In this document: one piece after another, positions 1 through 10,807 of the stretch
Numbering within the stretch: position 1 is the first letter of the stretch
How the letters are laid out: the number at the start of each line of letters is the position of its first letter
Source: Hyparrhenia diplandra
Lineage: Eukaryota; Streptophyta; Magnoliopsida; Poales; Poaceae
Length of the DNA: 64,000 nt
Direction: 5' to 3'
Assembly (NCBI GenBank): GCA_015847255.1
Contig: JADLZK010002795.1
Span: forward strand, 111,035 to 175,034
Program-made: the position numbers and the translations under genes
The notes under the pieces: generated by a model
Told to the model about the DNA's origin: nothing
Seen by the model: only the letters and a program-made list of their open reading frames with translations
Database searches by the model: none

Positions 1-1626
1 AGGCAACCCATACCTTCCAGATGGGTGCCATGGTAATAATTGTGCCAAAAATTTACTGTATATTTATACAATATTTAGTCTCTAAACTCTGTGCTTATCA
101 TTTTTACTTTTTGCTATCTCGCTGCAGATGTTGATGAATGTAAATACAGTCCATGCCCTTCGGGTGGCGTCTGCCACAACACGCTAGGAGGATATCGATG
201 TTCGTGTCGAGTAGGACTGAAGTTTTCTGAGCAAAACAATAGTTGTGGCCCTAATATCAACCTTATAATTGGTAACGAGACAATTTGATTTTATCACTTT
301 CATACGCAACTATTATTGAATCTCGAACTGAAAAATTATATAATTGAAATATTGTTTTTGTATCTCAAGAATTTAAAATGATTGTTCACCCAATGCAGGT
401 CTTGCATTAAGTAGTGCCGGTGTCATTCTATTTCTTGCCGCAGCTGTTGCCATTCTTACAAGGAGGTGGCAGAGAATCATTCAGAAAAGGCTTAGAAAGA
501 AGTATTTTCACAAGAACAAAGGCATTCTTCTAGAACAATTGTTCTCATCAGCCCACAATGCTAGTGATGGCATGAAGATATTCTCTCTACACGATCTAGA
601 GAAGGCCACCAACAACTTTGACCATACAAGAGTGGTGGGCCATGGCGGTCACGGCACGGTCTATAAGGGCATATTGACTGACCAGCGTGTGGTGGCAATT
701 AAGAAATCAAAACTTGTAGAAAGCATAGAAATTGATCAGTTTATCAACGAGGTGGCCATACTCTCACAGATCAACCATCGGAACGTGGTGAGGCTCCATG
801 GATGCTGCCTAGAGACAGAAGTCCCTTTGCTTGTCTATGAGTTCATCTCCAATGGCACATTGTATGATCTCTTGCACCGTGAGCAAAATAGAATCTTGCT
901 ACCATTGCCTTGGGACGAACGCCTAAGGATTGCAGTTGAAATTGCTGGCGCGCTTACATATCTACACTCAGCAAAGATCTCGTATCCATTCTTCACAGAG
1001 ATGTCAAGTGCATGAACATACTTATGAATGACAGCTACACAGCGAAAGTTTCAGATTTTGGCGCATCAAGGTCTATACCAATTGACCAGACACATTTGGT
1101 CACCGTTGTCCAGGGGACATTTGGGTATTTAGATCCGGAATACTACCACACAGGCCAACTTAATGAGAAGAGTGATGTTTACAGTTTTGGTGTGATACTT
1201 CTTGAGTTATTGACAAGGAAGAAACCAATCATTGAGAATGAGAGTGGTGAGAAGATAAACTTGTCAAGTTATTTCTTCTGGGATATGGAGAGGAGGTCAC
1301 TTGAAGAGGTAGTTGACGTTGAAATTGTAGGGGAAGCAAGTAAGGAAGCGATTCTAAGCATGGCTCAGCTAGCAGAGGAGTGCTTAAGTCTAACAAGGGA
1401 GGAGAGGCCTACCATGAGGGACGTGGAGATGAGACCGCAAATGTTGACGTTCCAACAAGATGTTGCTCCAAGGGCAAGGAAGGGCAATGAAGTGACCCAT
1501 CGTCGTCGTGAAGCAAAGACAATAAACAGGATTAGTGGTGCTATTTCAGTAGCTACTAGTCATCACGACTCACGCCAATACAGCCTAGAGCAGGAGTATA
1601 TCTTATCCTCGCGTGTACCACGATAG
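1..1626 (+). CDS. Wall-associated receptor-like kinase, 3' part (frameshifted)
   Basis: Three exons are visible: 1-32 (end of the extracellular exon, running in from outside the window), 128-271 and 399-1626, with GT-AG borders in consistent phase. Exon 2 encodes one calcium-binding EGF repeat (DVDEC start, six cysteines). Exon 3 encodes a membrane segment (about 405-465) followed by a Ser/Thr kinase with the glycine loop GHGGHGTVYKG, the AIKK lysine, HRDVK, SDFGAS and the GTFGYLDPEY activation segment. WAKs sit in the plasma membrane, bind pectin or its fragments and signal inward. The frame breaks between about 973 and 981, just before HRDVK: the N-lobe frame stops at 1015 while the downstream frame continues intact to 1626. 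This could be a real pseudogene, but all other host genes here show similar one-base lesions. Same exon layout as the WAK at 10.8 kb, so a tandem paralogue. Confidence 0.85.
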
Positions 1627-2215
1627 ATTGTTGCCAAAACATATCCATGTTGTATGTATTATGTTGGTGGCTGTGCACTTATAGTTTCATACTACAAACC
1701 CAATAAAGAGGTGAATGTATCCTCCTTTAGGAATAATAATAAGCATGGACTCTTTTTAAGGTGCTAATAGAAGCCACTTTGCTTCCCGATGTTATCCTTT
1801 GGCATCAACTATAAATGTGCAATATGAAATTGCTACAAGAAAGTAGCGGCTGCATTAACCATGGACCATTGATGTTTACATGTAACCTTAAGATATGATC
1901 GTAAAAGTTAAAAAAAGGTGAGCTCATTCCTATGTTTATATAACAGTATACCTAATGTTTATTTTTAATGTATTTTGGAGTGCAAGCTTATCGAAGCCCA
2001 AAATTCTGTATGCCGCCAGCCGTACTGTACTTTATTAGGAAGACCATAACACTTCCATCTAGAATGCGATGAAGGTCCACAATTATTTGGTGGAAAGCTT
2101 ATTTGATAAGCTTGAAATGGATGTAGTCCCATCTCAGGCAGTCAGGCCGATCATAAGCAACTGCTAGCAAAAATTGAAAACAAGTTTGATGTAAGTAGTA
2201 AGTACACAATCACAA
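1627..2215. other. 3' flank of first WAK gene
   Basis: AT-rich sequence with no coding exon that I recognise. An AATAAA-type polyadenylation signal lies near 1700 and fits the end of the upstream WAK transcript. Confidence 0.4.
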
Positions 2216-2550
2216 CCTAGGTGTAAATAACATATTTTGAGTCCCCTAATTTTGGTGACCATTGTAATACCATCATTTCTACTTTCTTTTGGAAAAAAAA
2301 AAAAAACTATGATTTCTACTTCCATCATTTCAAATTATAAGTCGCTTTTGATTTTTTTTGGTTCATCAATTTAGTCATGTATCTAGACATAACTAAATGG
2401 TAGAACAAAAAAAGTGAAAGCGATTTTTATAATTTAAAACGGAGCTAGTACTTCGTTGTAGCTGTAGCTTGGCTTGGCCTTGGTCTTCTACTTCTTCTGT
2501 GTGCGGCACAAGGCGCCCCTGCTATTCCCTGTTCCTAGTCCCCAACGTAA
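2216..2550 (+). pseudogene. WAK 5'-end remnant (promoter-proximal and signal peptide only)
   Basis: Two blocks align by eye with the 5' end of the complete WAK gene at 10.8 kb. Block 2216-2290 resembles 10722-10785 (shared AGGTGTAAATA, TGACCATTG/TGACCGTTG and TACTTTCT). Block 2461-2550 resembles 10822-10905, covering the leucine-rich signal peptide (TTGGTCTTCTACTTCT, then GCGGCACA). A Stowaway-type MITE separates the blocks. Nothing matching the extracellular, EGF or kinase regions follows, so this is a truncated third member of the WAK cluster. There is no intact start codon or frame. Confidence 0.6.
2317..2450. mobile_element. Stowaway-type MITE inside WAK remnant
   Basis: About 134 bp bounded by TA dinucleotides. 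Left end CTTCCATCATTTCAAATTAT and the reverse complement of the right end (CTAGCTCCGTTTTAAATTAT) form imperfect terminal inverted repeats that extend into a shared AAGTCGCTTT / AAATCGCTTT block. This is the typical form of non-autonomous Tc1/mariner elements in grasses. Confidence 0.7.
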
Positions 2551-3529
2551 AAACTAGTATGAACAGCGCGCACCTGCACGCCGGCTGGAACCTGTCATGG
2601 TTTCTTGTTTCCGCAAAGGTCATATGAATACAATATTTGTTTTTTTACATGAAAGCGAATATAAGGTCATTAGTATACTGAGAGGAGGTATTCCAGTTCA
2701 TGAAATGCCATTGCTAATTTACAGGGATATGGTGCACAACTATTATGGGCTAGTGGAGTGCGTGCATATATATTGTAACATGATAATATTCCAAAAGTTT
2801 CTAGGTCAAAATGATGTCCAACACCGGGTCAAAAGTTCGTAGCTGATAGCCAGTTTAACATTGGGCCAACATGATCTTGGATACATTTTAAGTATGTATT
2901 TACAAGATAACATTCCAGAAGTTGGTATCCTTTCTAGGTGATGAAGGATGAAGATACTAAATCAGAGTGGAACAAAAGTTGATCCAGCGTGACCTGTTAA
3001 AAAGGAAAGCTAAGGAATAGTGAAATACAAGAACGGCGTGGTCACCAAAAAAAAAAAAAAAAAAAAAAAAACTAAGGAATAGTTAGGAAAGTAGACAATA
3101 GTTTTTCCCCTTATTTGATGTCATTATCTGAACAGAACAGCAGATTTAAGTAGCATGTGAATACATTAGTTCAATTATAGTGGCTGTATGATTACAGGAA
3201 ACTTAAGTATCGGTTCATTTTTGTCTTATGTAAATATAAATCTAGATACGAGGAGGCATATTTTTTTATTTTTTTGAATGGGAGGACAAAAGTTAATCTC
3301 TCTAAAGTTTTGTTAATGACAAATAGAGTTAGTTTGCAGTTAGAAATGGTGATCACCTATTCTTTAGGCCTTGTTGAAATGTTTTTCGAACTCTGTGTGG
3401 ACGCTGGATCCATCGCCTCTGAGCCTGGATATTATTGTCAATATGTCAAAATAGGGTAATAGAATAGTTAGGTAGGTAATAAAGTGATTATGGATTCTGA
3501 ATAATGAAGCAAATACGCTGACCTCTTAC
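2551..3529. other. AT-rich spacer
   Basis: No gene is recognised. A poly-A tract lies near 3046-3070; its neighbours do not identify a retroelement. Small open frames here have no recognisable domain. Confidence 0.4.
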
Positions 3530-6025
3530 CTTTTGGCCTGAGGTCATGCTGGGTGGAGTGTGCTGATCATTTACAATGGCATCATCAGATTCTAGATCGT
3601 CATCAGTCACGTGTTCCTGTATTAATAGTAAATATTTTTGTCAAGAAATGTTGTAACAAAGACTAAGGATCTGTGGTAGACCATGCAAGAAGTACGGTAA
3701 ACCTTATCTGTGTTGGTGTCTGTGGTTGGCGCAACACTTTTGGACATTGTAAGACCTCTGTAGAACAGTTTGACATAGTTTATGTAAGTGATATTAGTAT
3801 GAAGGAGGAAGAAAGGCGCAAAATTCATGGCATTTTTTAAAAAAAAAAAAAATATTAGAATGTATATTGAGCACCGTGCATGAACTTACTGGTTTAAAGG
3901 AACTGAACTTGTCGTTTCAGCAGGATGTGAAGAATCTGCTGGAGTTTCCTGTAGGTTTTAAGAACAAGCCATGTTAAGATAGAGTCTTATGTGATGAGCG
4001 CCAGATCCTATTATATTAATAAGGAACCATGTTGAGGCATAAGTCACATTATGTAAACTGACCTGCATGAATAGTGCTCGCTGGACCGTTCTTTCATTTG
4101 TGTCTGTGGCATGTTTGGTAATCTCGTTGGTGGAGATCATGTATTCATGGGCAACAACAGGTGACCAATATATTATTGTTGTAATTATTTACAGACTCAT
4201 ATAAGAAGTGGTAAAGATCTGACCTTGTAATCTGAAATGTTTTGGGGGTGTCATCTGGTGTAGCACCTGGTGGTGGCGTTCCCTGTTTTTTATAATGCAG
4301 CACACGTAGGGTGAATGAGCAGATAAGGACAGCATAAGAAGCGCAATATAAAAATGAACATTTGGGTTTTGACAGGTATACCATGCATGACTGTCTCTGC
4401 ATCCATGGTGTCTGCAGTAGATCAACGCAGAGTATTTTGAGCCTCGATCTGTGGTGTCTGGACACCAGAGGTGACTGTTGATGCATTCGCCAACAAATTG
4501 CTTGGTCCAGCTAGGAGCTCATGTGCTGTCCTATGAGGTTGCACGACATGGTCTGGCAATACTGATTTAACAAGATACGTCCTTTCGACTATTCACCATA
4601 AGATTCATCTGTTATAGTCACGAGCAGCGTGTATTTGTTCAAAATGATGTCTTTTAGGAAGCATGGGAAACCAGGTTCCCTAGCAGCCTGGACTATGACT
4701 GCTCTAACATTACGTGAATGATATTGCGTGCTGCCTCATCATATGCAAAGAACTCTATGTGGCCTGTCTTGTCTTCGGCAGTAAAGGAAAATTTGTAGCT
4801 GTTCAGATATATATGGAATGTGGGGGGATGTTCAGATCAAGCTTAATGATGGGCAGTTTTGGCTATAACAAAAATGAAGGTTTTGTATAAATAAACAAGG
4901 GGATCCATAGCATTAAGTTCGTTCAGATTTTTTTGTGTTCTGCTATGACTGGGACAACTGCTTCTTGTTGATTTGGCAGAGGTGATGGAGGATAATATAC
5001 TTGGAACTGGTTTTTTCCTAAGACTTTTATCAGAAAATAAATTTTTTATATTTTTTCTTGTTAATATGTGCAAGATAAAACAATATTTATGTGAATAAGG
5101 TTACCTTTCATAGAATGGCTGTGCCTCTTCGATGTTTGGATTCAAGAACCAACGACAACTGTAGCTTGCACACTGAGTTTTTGCCTGTGTTGTATAGGTA
5201 AAATTTAGATATTATATAGAACACTCAATTATTATAAGAACAAAATATAACATATTGTAATGAAGAATGATCACATACAATCCAACAAAAAGAACAACAA
5301 CAGATTGAGCAGACTGTGAAGTTGATGGCTGAGGTATAACAAAATTCATGGCATGCTCAGCCCAGAGCGTTACTTTAAGCTCTTCATCTCTGAAATGCAG
5401 AAGCATAGATGAGCACCTTTTTTTTGTGGCTGATGTATTTGAACTGTGGCTGTGGAATTTACCTCATTTTTTTTAAATATTTTTATGATGACTTCTCTCA
5501 GTGGGAGGACCTTTTCTTTGCTGCTCAAAAGCTTATCAACTACGTTGCTGACAGAAGTGGTAATGCCTAATACATTTACATGCAACAAATAAGATTACAT
5601 AAATTAGATTGAGCCATTGAGAAACAACAAATATGCAGAGACCATAATAACAATGCTCACAAATTCTTAGTGATTAATTACTGTACTCATATTTTTTGAT
5701 TTATTTCTGAATTAGACAGATTGCTCTCGATGCATAGGTCTATTTGATGTATTCTTTGAAGCAAGAGCATCTAAATTCCATGGGAGTCAATTATCCAGTT
5801 GTGTACCCATTTAGAATTCGCTTTTTTGGTCCAGATGTTACCCTCAATCAGAAAATAATCTTTTTTATTCTGATCTTACCATCAAACAGAAAATTAGAAT
5901 TTGAGTGGCACTTAAGCTACCATGAACTAAATTAACAAAATTAGAACTACTGAGAAGCAATGTTGCAGTACCTCTTTGGATAACCCTTTTCCATTTGCTC
6001 TTTCTGGGCATAAGCAAGCATGACC
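3530..6025 (-). pseudogene. Replication protein A large-subunit-like gene remnant (OB folds)
   Basis: A series of exon-like blocks on the minus strand carries donor and acceptor sites but no continuous frame. Block 5958-6020 gives AYAQKEQMEKGYPKR. Block 5460-5588 gives GITTSVSNVVDKLLSS. Around 5280-5395 comes DEELKVTLWAEHA ending in VVVLFVGLY. Around 5112-5190 comes CRWFLNPNIEEAQPFYER. Around 4730-4800 comes YKFSFTAEDKTGHIEFFAYD, then REPGFPCFLKDI and DESYG. This order (identity exchange, KVTLW...F(V)G, NP.I.EA, then a second OB fold with TG.I.F) is that of plant RPA1-like single-stranded-DNA-binding proteins, which also occur in Helitrons. Serine/threonine-rich tail exons follow at 4080-4163, 3905-3950, 3703-3765 and 3530-3616. 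Several blocks contain stops. Host paralogue or transposon cargo cannot be decided. Confidence 0.5.
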
Positions 6026-6654
6026 TAGAAACCAAAGGCAACAATTAGATTAGACAAAAAGGGGAAACTATACATTTGAGTGGGGGTTGTGTCAAGGAGA
6101 TGCCATCTACGCCAGGCAGAGGAGCATGTACGGTTCCATCGACCTTGGTTTTCACTTATAACAGGGATAAGTGATGAAAAAAAAAAGCAGAAACAACACT
6201 GGTCATAATCATTGGCCGACTCATCAAAAAAAATTCCACAAAAAATGTTATGAGGATCTAGCACTCCCAAAAAAATGCGAGGGGAGAGAGGATCTAGGGG
6301 AGAAGTCATGCGACGAAGGAGGAGGAACTGAGTACCATCAGGTTCAGCCACCGAGGTTTGCTGCCGCCGCCGCACAAGCACCTAGGGTTAGGGTTTCGTC
6401 AGAGCAGATTCGGACAGGGTCATAAGCGTGAGGAGCTGTTGAGGAGCTCGCACGGAGGACGAGCGAGAGGGAGAGAGCCGCGAAGCCCCGCCGGCCACGC
6501 TGCACCGCCCGCATGGGTGCCATCGCCTGGCGCCCGTCGCTGCCTCGTGAGGAGGCGGAGGTGGAGGAGGTGGAGGAGGAGGCGGGCTGCCGCCGCCGCC
6601 GCCGCCGCCCCCTGCCTGGCTCCGACGTACGGTGCGAGAGGAGCGTGAGGGAGA

Positions 6655-6694
<40 letters not shown>

Positions 6695-6716
6695 GCAGGG
6701 GAGGGGCTCAGCTGGG
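6026..6716. other. GC-rich leader-like region with long poly-T
   Basis: Read on the minus strand this looks like a leader or first exon: AAACCCTAACCCTAG-type leader sequence near 6385, triplet-rich GCC/GGC runs (6350-6375, 6590-6612) and a purine tract. A run of about 33 T lies at 6661-6693. It may be the 5' end of the RPA-like remnant, which is read in the same direction. No confident start codon or conserved frame. Confidence 0.35.
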
Positions 6717-6960
6717 GCACGTTTAGTTCCCAAAAGTGATCCCAAAGTCTACGCAAGTAGCACTGGCCACATCGAATCTTTTATCGCGTGTATGGGCATT
6801 AAATATAAATAAATAAAAAAATAAATTACACAGTTTAGCTGAAAAGTAATAGACGAATCTTTTGAGCCTAGTTAGTCCACGATAGGACAATAATTATCAA
6901 ATACAAACAAAAAGTGCTTCAAGAAATTTCAACCCAAAATATTTCACCAACTAAACACAC
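6717..6960. mobile_element. MITE of the GTTTAGTTCC family
   Basis: About 240 bp with short inverted ends (CGTTTAGTTCCCAAAA at the left; CCAACTAAACAC at the right). The interior has the blocks ACATCGAATCTTT, CAGTTTAG..GAAA, GACGAATCTTTTGAGCCTAG and AGTGCT that I know from an abundant MITE family of sorghum and its relatives. A related copy lies at 43560-43818. Confidence 0.65.
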
Positions 6961-7076
6961 AATGGTAGGGAGGCCAGTGAGGAGGCGAAACGTGGACCAA
7001 TCGTAGGGAGGAACTGTTGCAAAAATCCGACGTGGAGGGCCTCTATGCGGGAAGGATACTACTGCTGCTATATAAA

Positions 7077-8147
7077 AGAAAAGTCTACTTTTGGTCCCTC
7101 AACTTTTACTTAAAGCCCGATTTTGGTCCCTCAACTCAAAACCGGACGTAAGGGCCCCTCAACTTTTCAAACCGTAAGTAGATTTCGCCCCTCGTCGGGA
7201 TTGGACGGTTTTTCATTACTGATAACTCCGGTTTCTTCTGATGATTTGTGGTTTTTTTTTCTCTTTTCTTATTTATTTCGGCTGAATCTTTCAAAAATCA
7301 TAGTAAATCACGTAAAATTCATAAAATAGAAAATCAATTTTGTTGGACTCCACATGAGTAGAGCTACGCAATGAATATATAATATGGTATACTTTAGTAC
7401 AAAGTTTTTTGCTAGAAGGTTTTGCCTTTTTCTTTTTTATTTATTTCGACTCAATCTTTAAAAATCATAGTAAATTACGAAAAAAATTATAAAATAAAAA
7501 AATTTAATTTTGTTGGACTCCACATGAGGCGCGCAATAACACAGTACGTAGTTACTGTGGCTCTTTAGCTGGGTTAGGTTAGCTAGGTTTGCTGTGCTGA
7601 TCTGCGTACGTACGTACGCGAGCTGTGAACCTGATCGATGGATCCTGGCCAATAAATTAAATAGTACACCTATATATCTTTATTGTGTAAATATGCTCAT
7701 GTGGAGTCTAGCAAAATTGGTTTTTCAATTTTATGATTTTTTATAATTTATTATGATTTTTTAAATATTGAGCTGAAATAAATAAAAAGAAAAAGGCAAA
7801 ACCTTCATAGCAAAAATTTTATATTAAAGTATACCATATTATATATTCATTGCGTAGCTCTACTTATGTGGAGTCCAACAAAATTAGATTTTCTATTTTA
7901 TGATTTTTTCGTGATTTACTATAATTTTTGAAAGATGCAAAAATAAATAAATAAGAAAAGGGAAAAAACAAACCACGGTCACTGTAGCAAAAAACCGGAG
8001 TTACTGTAGTGACACCAGCGTCAAACCCGCCCGGGGACGAAATCGCACGGTTTGAAAAGTTAAGGACCCGCTTTGTCCGGTTTTGAAGTTGAGGGACCAA
8101 AATCTGACTTTCGCGAAAAAGCTGGGACCGAAAAGCAGACTTTTTCC
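7077..8147. mobile_element. Mutator-type long inverted-repeat element (1.07 kb)
   Basis: Flanked by perfect 9-bp duplications CTATATAAA (7068-7076 and 8148-8156). The ends are inverted copies (left AAAAGTCTACTTTTGGTCCC, right reverse complement AAAGTCTGCTTTTCGGTCCC). The inverted similarity runs inwards through GGTCCCTCAAC, AAAACCGGAC, CTCAACTTTTCAAACCG and further, so most of the element folds back. Blocks such as GTTGGACTCCACATGAG and TATAATATGGTATACTTTA occur in both arms, some more than once. There is no transposase frame. The 9-bp duplication points to the Mutator superfamily. Confidence 0.75.
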
Positions 8148-8156
8148 CTATATAAA

Positions 8157-9619
8157 TGTCACTGAACTTTCGCATAGTGGCAGTTCAGACTTCAGTGTGG
8201 TGGCATTGACTTCCATATTAACCTTTTAACATCAGCTGACGGTCCAAGATGGCATCTGCTCAACATTTTGTTGGTTTAGGCCCAAGGCCCAAACCACACC
8301 CTGGGCTATAACTAGATGTATAATAGCTTAGCCCAAGTCCATAAGTAAGACAACTAGATGTCCAGCATGCTACCGGGCAGATTTGGCTGCGGAGCGAAAA
8401 CACGCAGCAGATCATCAGATGCTTGCTGGAGCTTGGAGCCTTGGAACTCGAGAAGTGCGATCGATGATCATTTTGTTTGTCCGGTTCGCCCTAATGATCC
8501 AATGAAGGTCGGCGAGTTCATGGAGTAATACCGTGAGTCGTCGAGCCCGGGAGAGGCCCATTCAGCACAACTAGTTGCAAAGCTTGTGGGGTGTTCGTGC
8601 AATCCTTCGGCTAGAGTGCCCTGGCGCAAGCGCAATGCAACTTGCCTATCCAGCCTCGCCGACTAGTTGCGCCATGACCCACCATTTGCGACTAGTCTCA
8701 GCTAAAAATATTTTATTTGTTGCTATTACTAGGCGTCGTCACCCATACTCCAGGTGATGTCACCATGTCCGGTGAGTGAGATCGGCCATCGGCGCTAGAA
8801 AGAAGCAACGAACTCGGGGCCAGAAAAAAAAACCGCCATACCAACTCACGCAAGCACGCACGCGGACAAGCAGTTGACTGACCCGGCACGGAATTGGCGA
8901 GAGGACACCGCGTAGCCCATTGTCGACCTCGAAACTGAAAGGTATAGTCCTGTAGTCATTGTAAATATTCGGTTGTTGTCATGACTCACGAGTTCATGAC
9001 CATTTCATATTGTGACCTGGTGAGGGTTTATACTTTATTCTACAAGCAAGTCTGTCGCTGCTGTCACGCAAAAGCAACTATTCCGAAAGGATACAAGTCC
9101 TGCTTTTAAAGAAGTCAATCATTTTTCAATTTAACAAGTCTATATCAAAAAACCTACCGACGTATATAATACCAAATAAGTATTATTACATAAAATAATT
9201 AAATGTGTTTACATAGTAATACTAATTTGGACTCATAAATATTAATTATATTTTTTTAATAAATATAATCAAAATTAAAGAAGCTCAACTTAATTTAAAT
9301 ATATAATTACACCCTTAGCCACACATAACGACAGCGCCTTCCGCCTTGCATGACGACCGGCGACTGTTTCCATGTTCAAGCACTGTCACGGTGTCACTGT
9401 CACCCTTGTCAATTGTAAACCGGGAATTTTATTTCCTGACAAACTAAAGGAAAATGGATTATCTAGCTGAGGCAAGAGACCGGCAAAAGGTATATATGTG
9501 ATATGTTAAGCTCGTTTTTGAAGCATCAGTTCTTAAAACTCTTGCAAAATTTGATGTAAAGTCGTATGTTCAAGTACCAAAATGTTCTAGAACCATGCAC
9601 AACAACTACTACTACAAAA
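8157..9619. other. Spacer without recognised features
   Basis: Mixed composition with a GC-richer part near 8260-8950 and an AT-rich part after 9100. No conserved protein motif, splice-consistent exon chain or clear terminal repeats were seen. Confidence 0.35.
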
Positions 9620-9770
9620 ATATGCTCCCTCCATTCCAAATTATAAATTGTTTTAATTTTTTTTACATCTATTTTACTATTTAGATATAATAATATGTCA
9701 GATACATAGCAAAAATGGATAAAACAAAAAGTCAAAGCGACTTATAGAGAATATAATAATATACGAAGGA
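9620..9770. mobile_element. Stowaway-like MITE, eroded
   Basis: Left end GCTCCCTCCATTCCAAATTA and right part AAAGTCAAAGCGACTTATAG are the inverted halves of the common grass Stowaway pattern. The right terminus has drifted (TACGAAGGAAAG). Confidence 0.5.
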
Positions 9771-10807
9771 AAGAAAACGAGAAACCATTGGCTTTATTCT
9801 TAAGGTCAACACAAAAATGAGACCCGAAATTGTTGCATTATTTGCTATCCTTCCCAACCTTAATTTCCACCACATGATTAATTTGAAAGTAAACTATGTC
9901 GTTGTCTGCTGATTTGTTCTCTCTCGATATTTGTTGTGGCTGTTTAGCAAAACACAAAGTTTCGAGATTTTCTATTAAGACTCGGTCTCTCGTCTCTTTT
10001 GTGGACTTGTTCCCTACTCTGGGTTGCAGACTATGGGTTACATTACACAAGATGTTCTTAACTTCTTATATATACTCCAACACACGGACAGAGTCACCCA
10101 CAGGGGTGTTCGCTTCTTACCAGAATAAATAACTGAAGCAATCTCCATAGGTGATAGTTCAGAGTGCGTCCAGGGGCAGGGCAGAGCTCTCAAAAAATTA
10201 TCCAAAGGTACGCTTTCTATTCGAGGAAATCTGAAATCCCTTGATATTTCAGGCTAGTTAGTAACTGAATTTATCCTCCACACTTCTGTTTATCATCTCT
10301 ATTCCCTACAATAGCTTCTTTTATTACCTGCATGATTGAAGGTGTTAATGTTTTCATTTTTTGAGATGTTTCATTGTTTGGTTGGATGTCAACACTAGGC
10401 GAGAGAGACGAATACTCGTATGTTCCTAACAGCCTTGCACTGTCTACGCTGTCTTCAGATGTAACTTGCGTCCCTTGCAAGACAGTCTGCAAAATAAGCT
10501 TTAAACATGATTGTTTTAGATTTTCTGTAGGCATTCCCTTGAGCAAGTCCTTGATCCACCGGGAAACGCTGATATATGTAGGGAGAATCAACTCATATAC
10601 TAGTGCACCATAATTTTGATGGGACTTTCTTGTGCTTCCTAACCTTCCCAGGGTCAGGGGAACTTTGTTTCTGTTGACGGGTTGCGATTTTTTGAAGTGT
10701 AGGAGTAACAACAGAACAAAACTTAGGTGTAAATACATTGAGTCTACCGATTTAGCTGACCGTTGCAATATCATGGTTTTTACTTTCTAGTTATCCAGCC
10801 AAGGAGC
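9771..10807. other. WAK upstream region with unrecognised minus-strand frame
   Basis: A minus-strand open frame of 167 codons (10271-10774) has coding-like composition (mixed hydrophobic/polar, for example ALVYELILPTYISVSRWIKD) but no domain that I recognise and no matching splice partners. The sequence ending TATATATACTCCAACA near 10081 resembles a copia LTR terminus read on the minus strand, but the partner end was not found. The last part before 10808 should contain the promoter of the WAK gene and is partly shared with the remnant at 2216. Confidence 0.3.

Noticed and set aside
6344..6756. Proline-rich and arginine-rich open frames on both strands
   Set aside because: They arise from GCC/GGC triplet runs and a long poly-T/poly-A; no conserved motif, and the two strands mirror each other.
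7458..8175. Open frames inside the inverted-repeat element
   Set aside because: They are mirrored in the two arms and have no protein motif; the element is non-coding.
9897..10081. Solo copia LTR on the minus strand (TGTTGGAGTATATA start)
   Set aside because: Only one terminus looks right; the other end and a 5-bp duplication could not be found.
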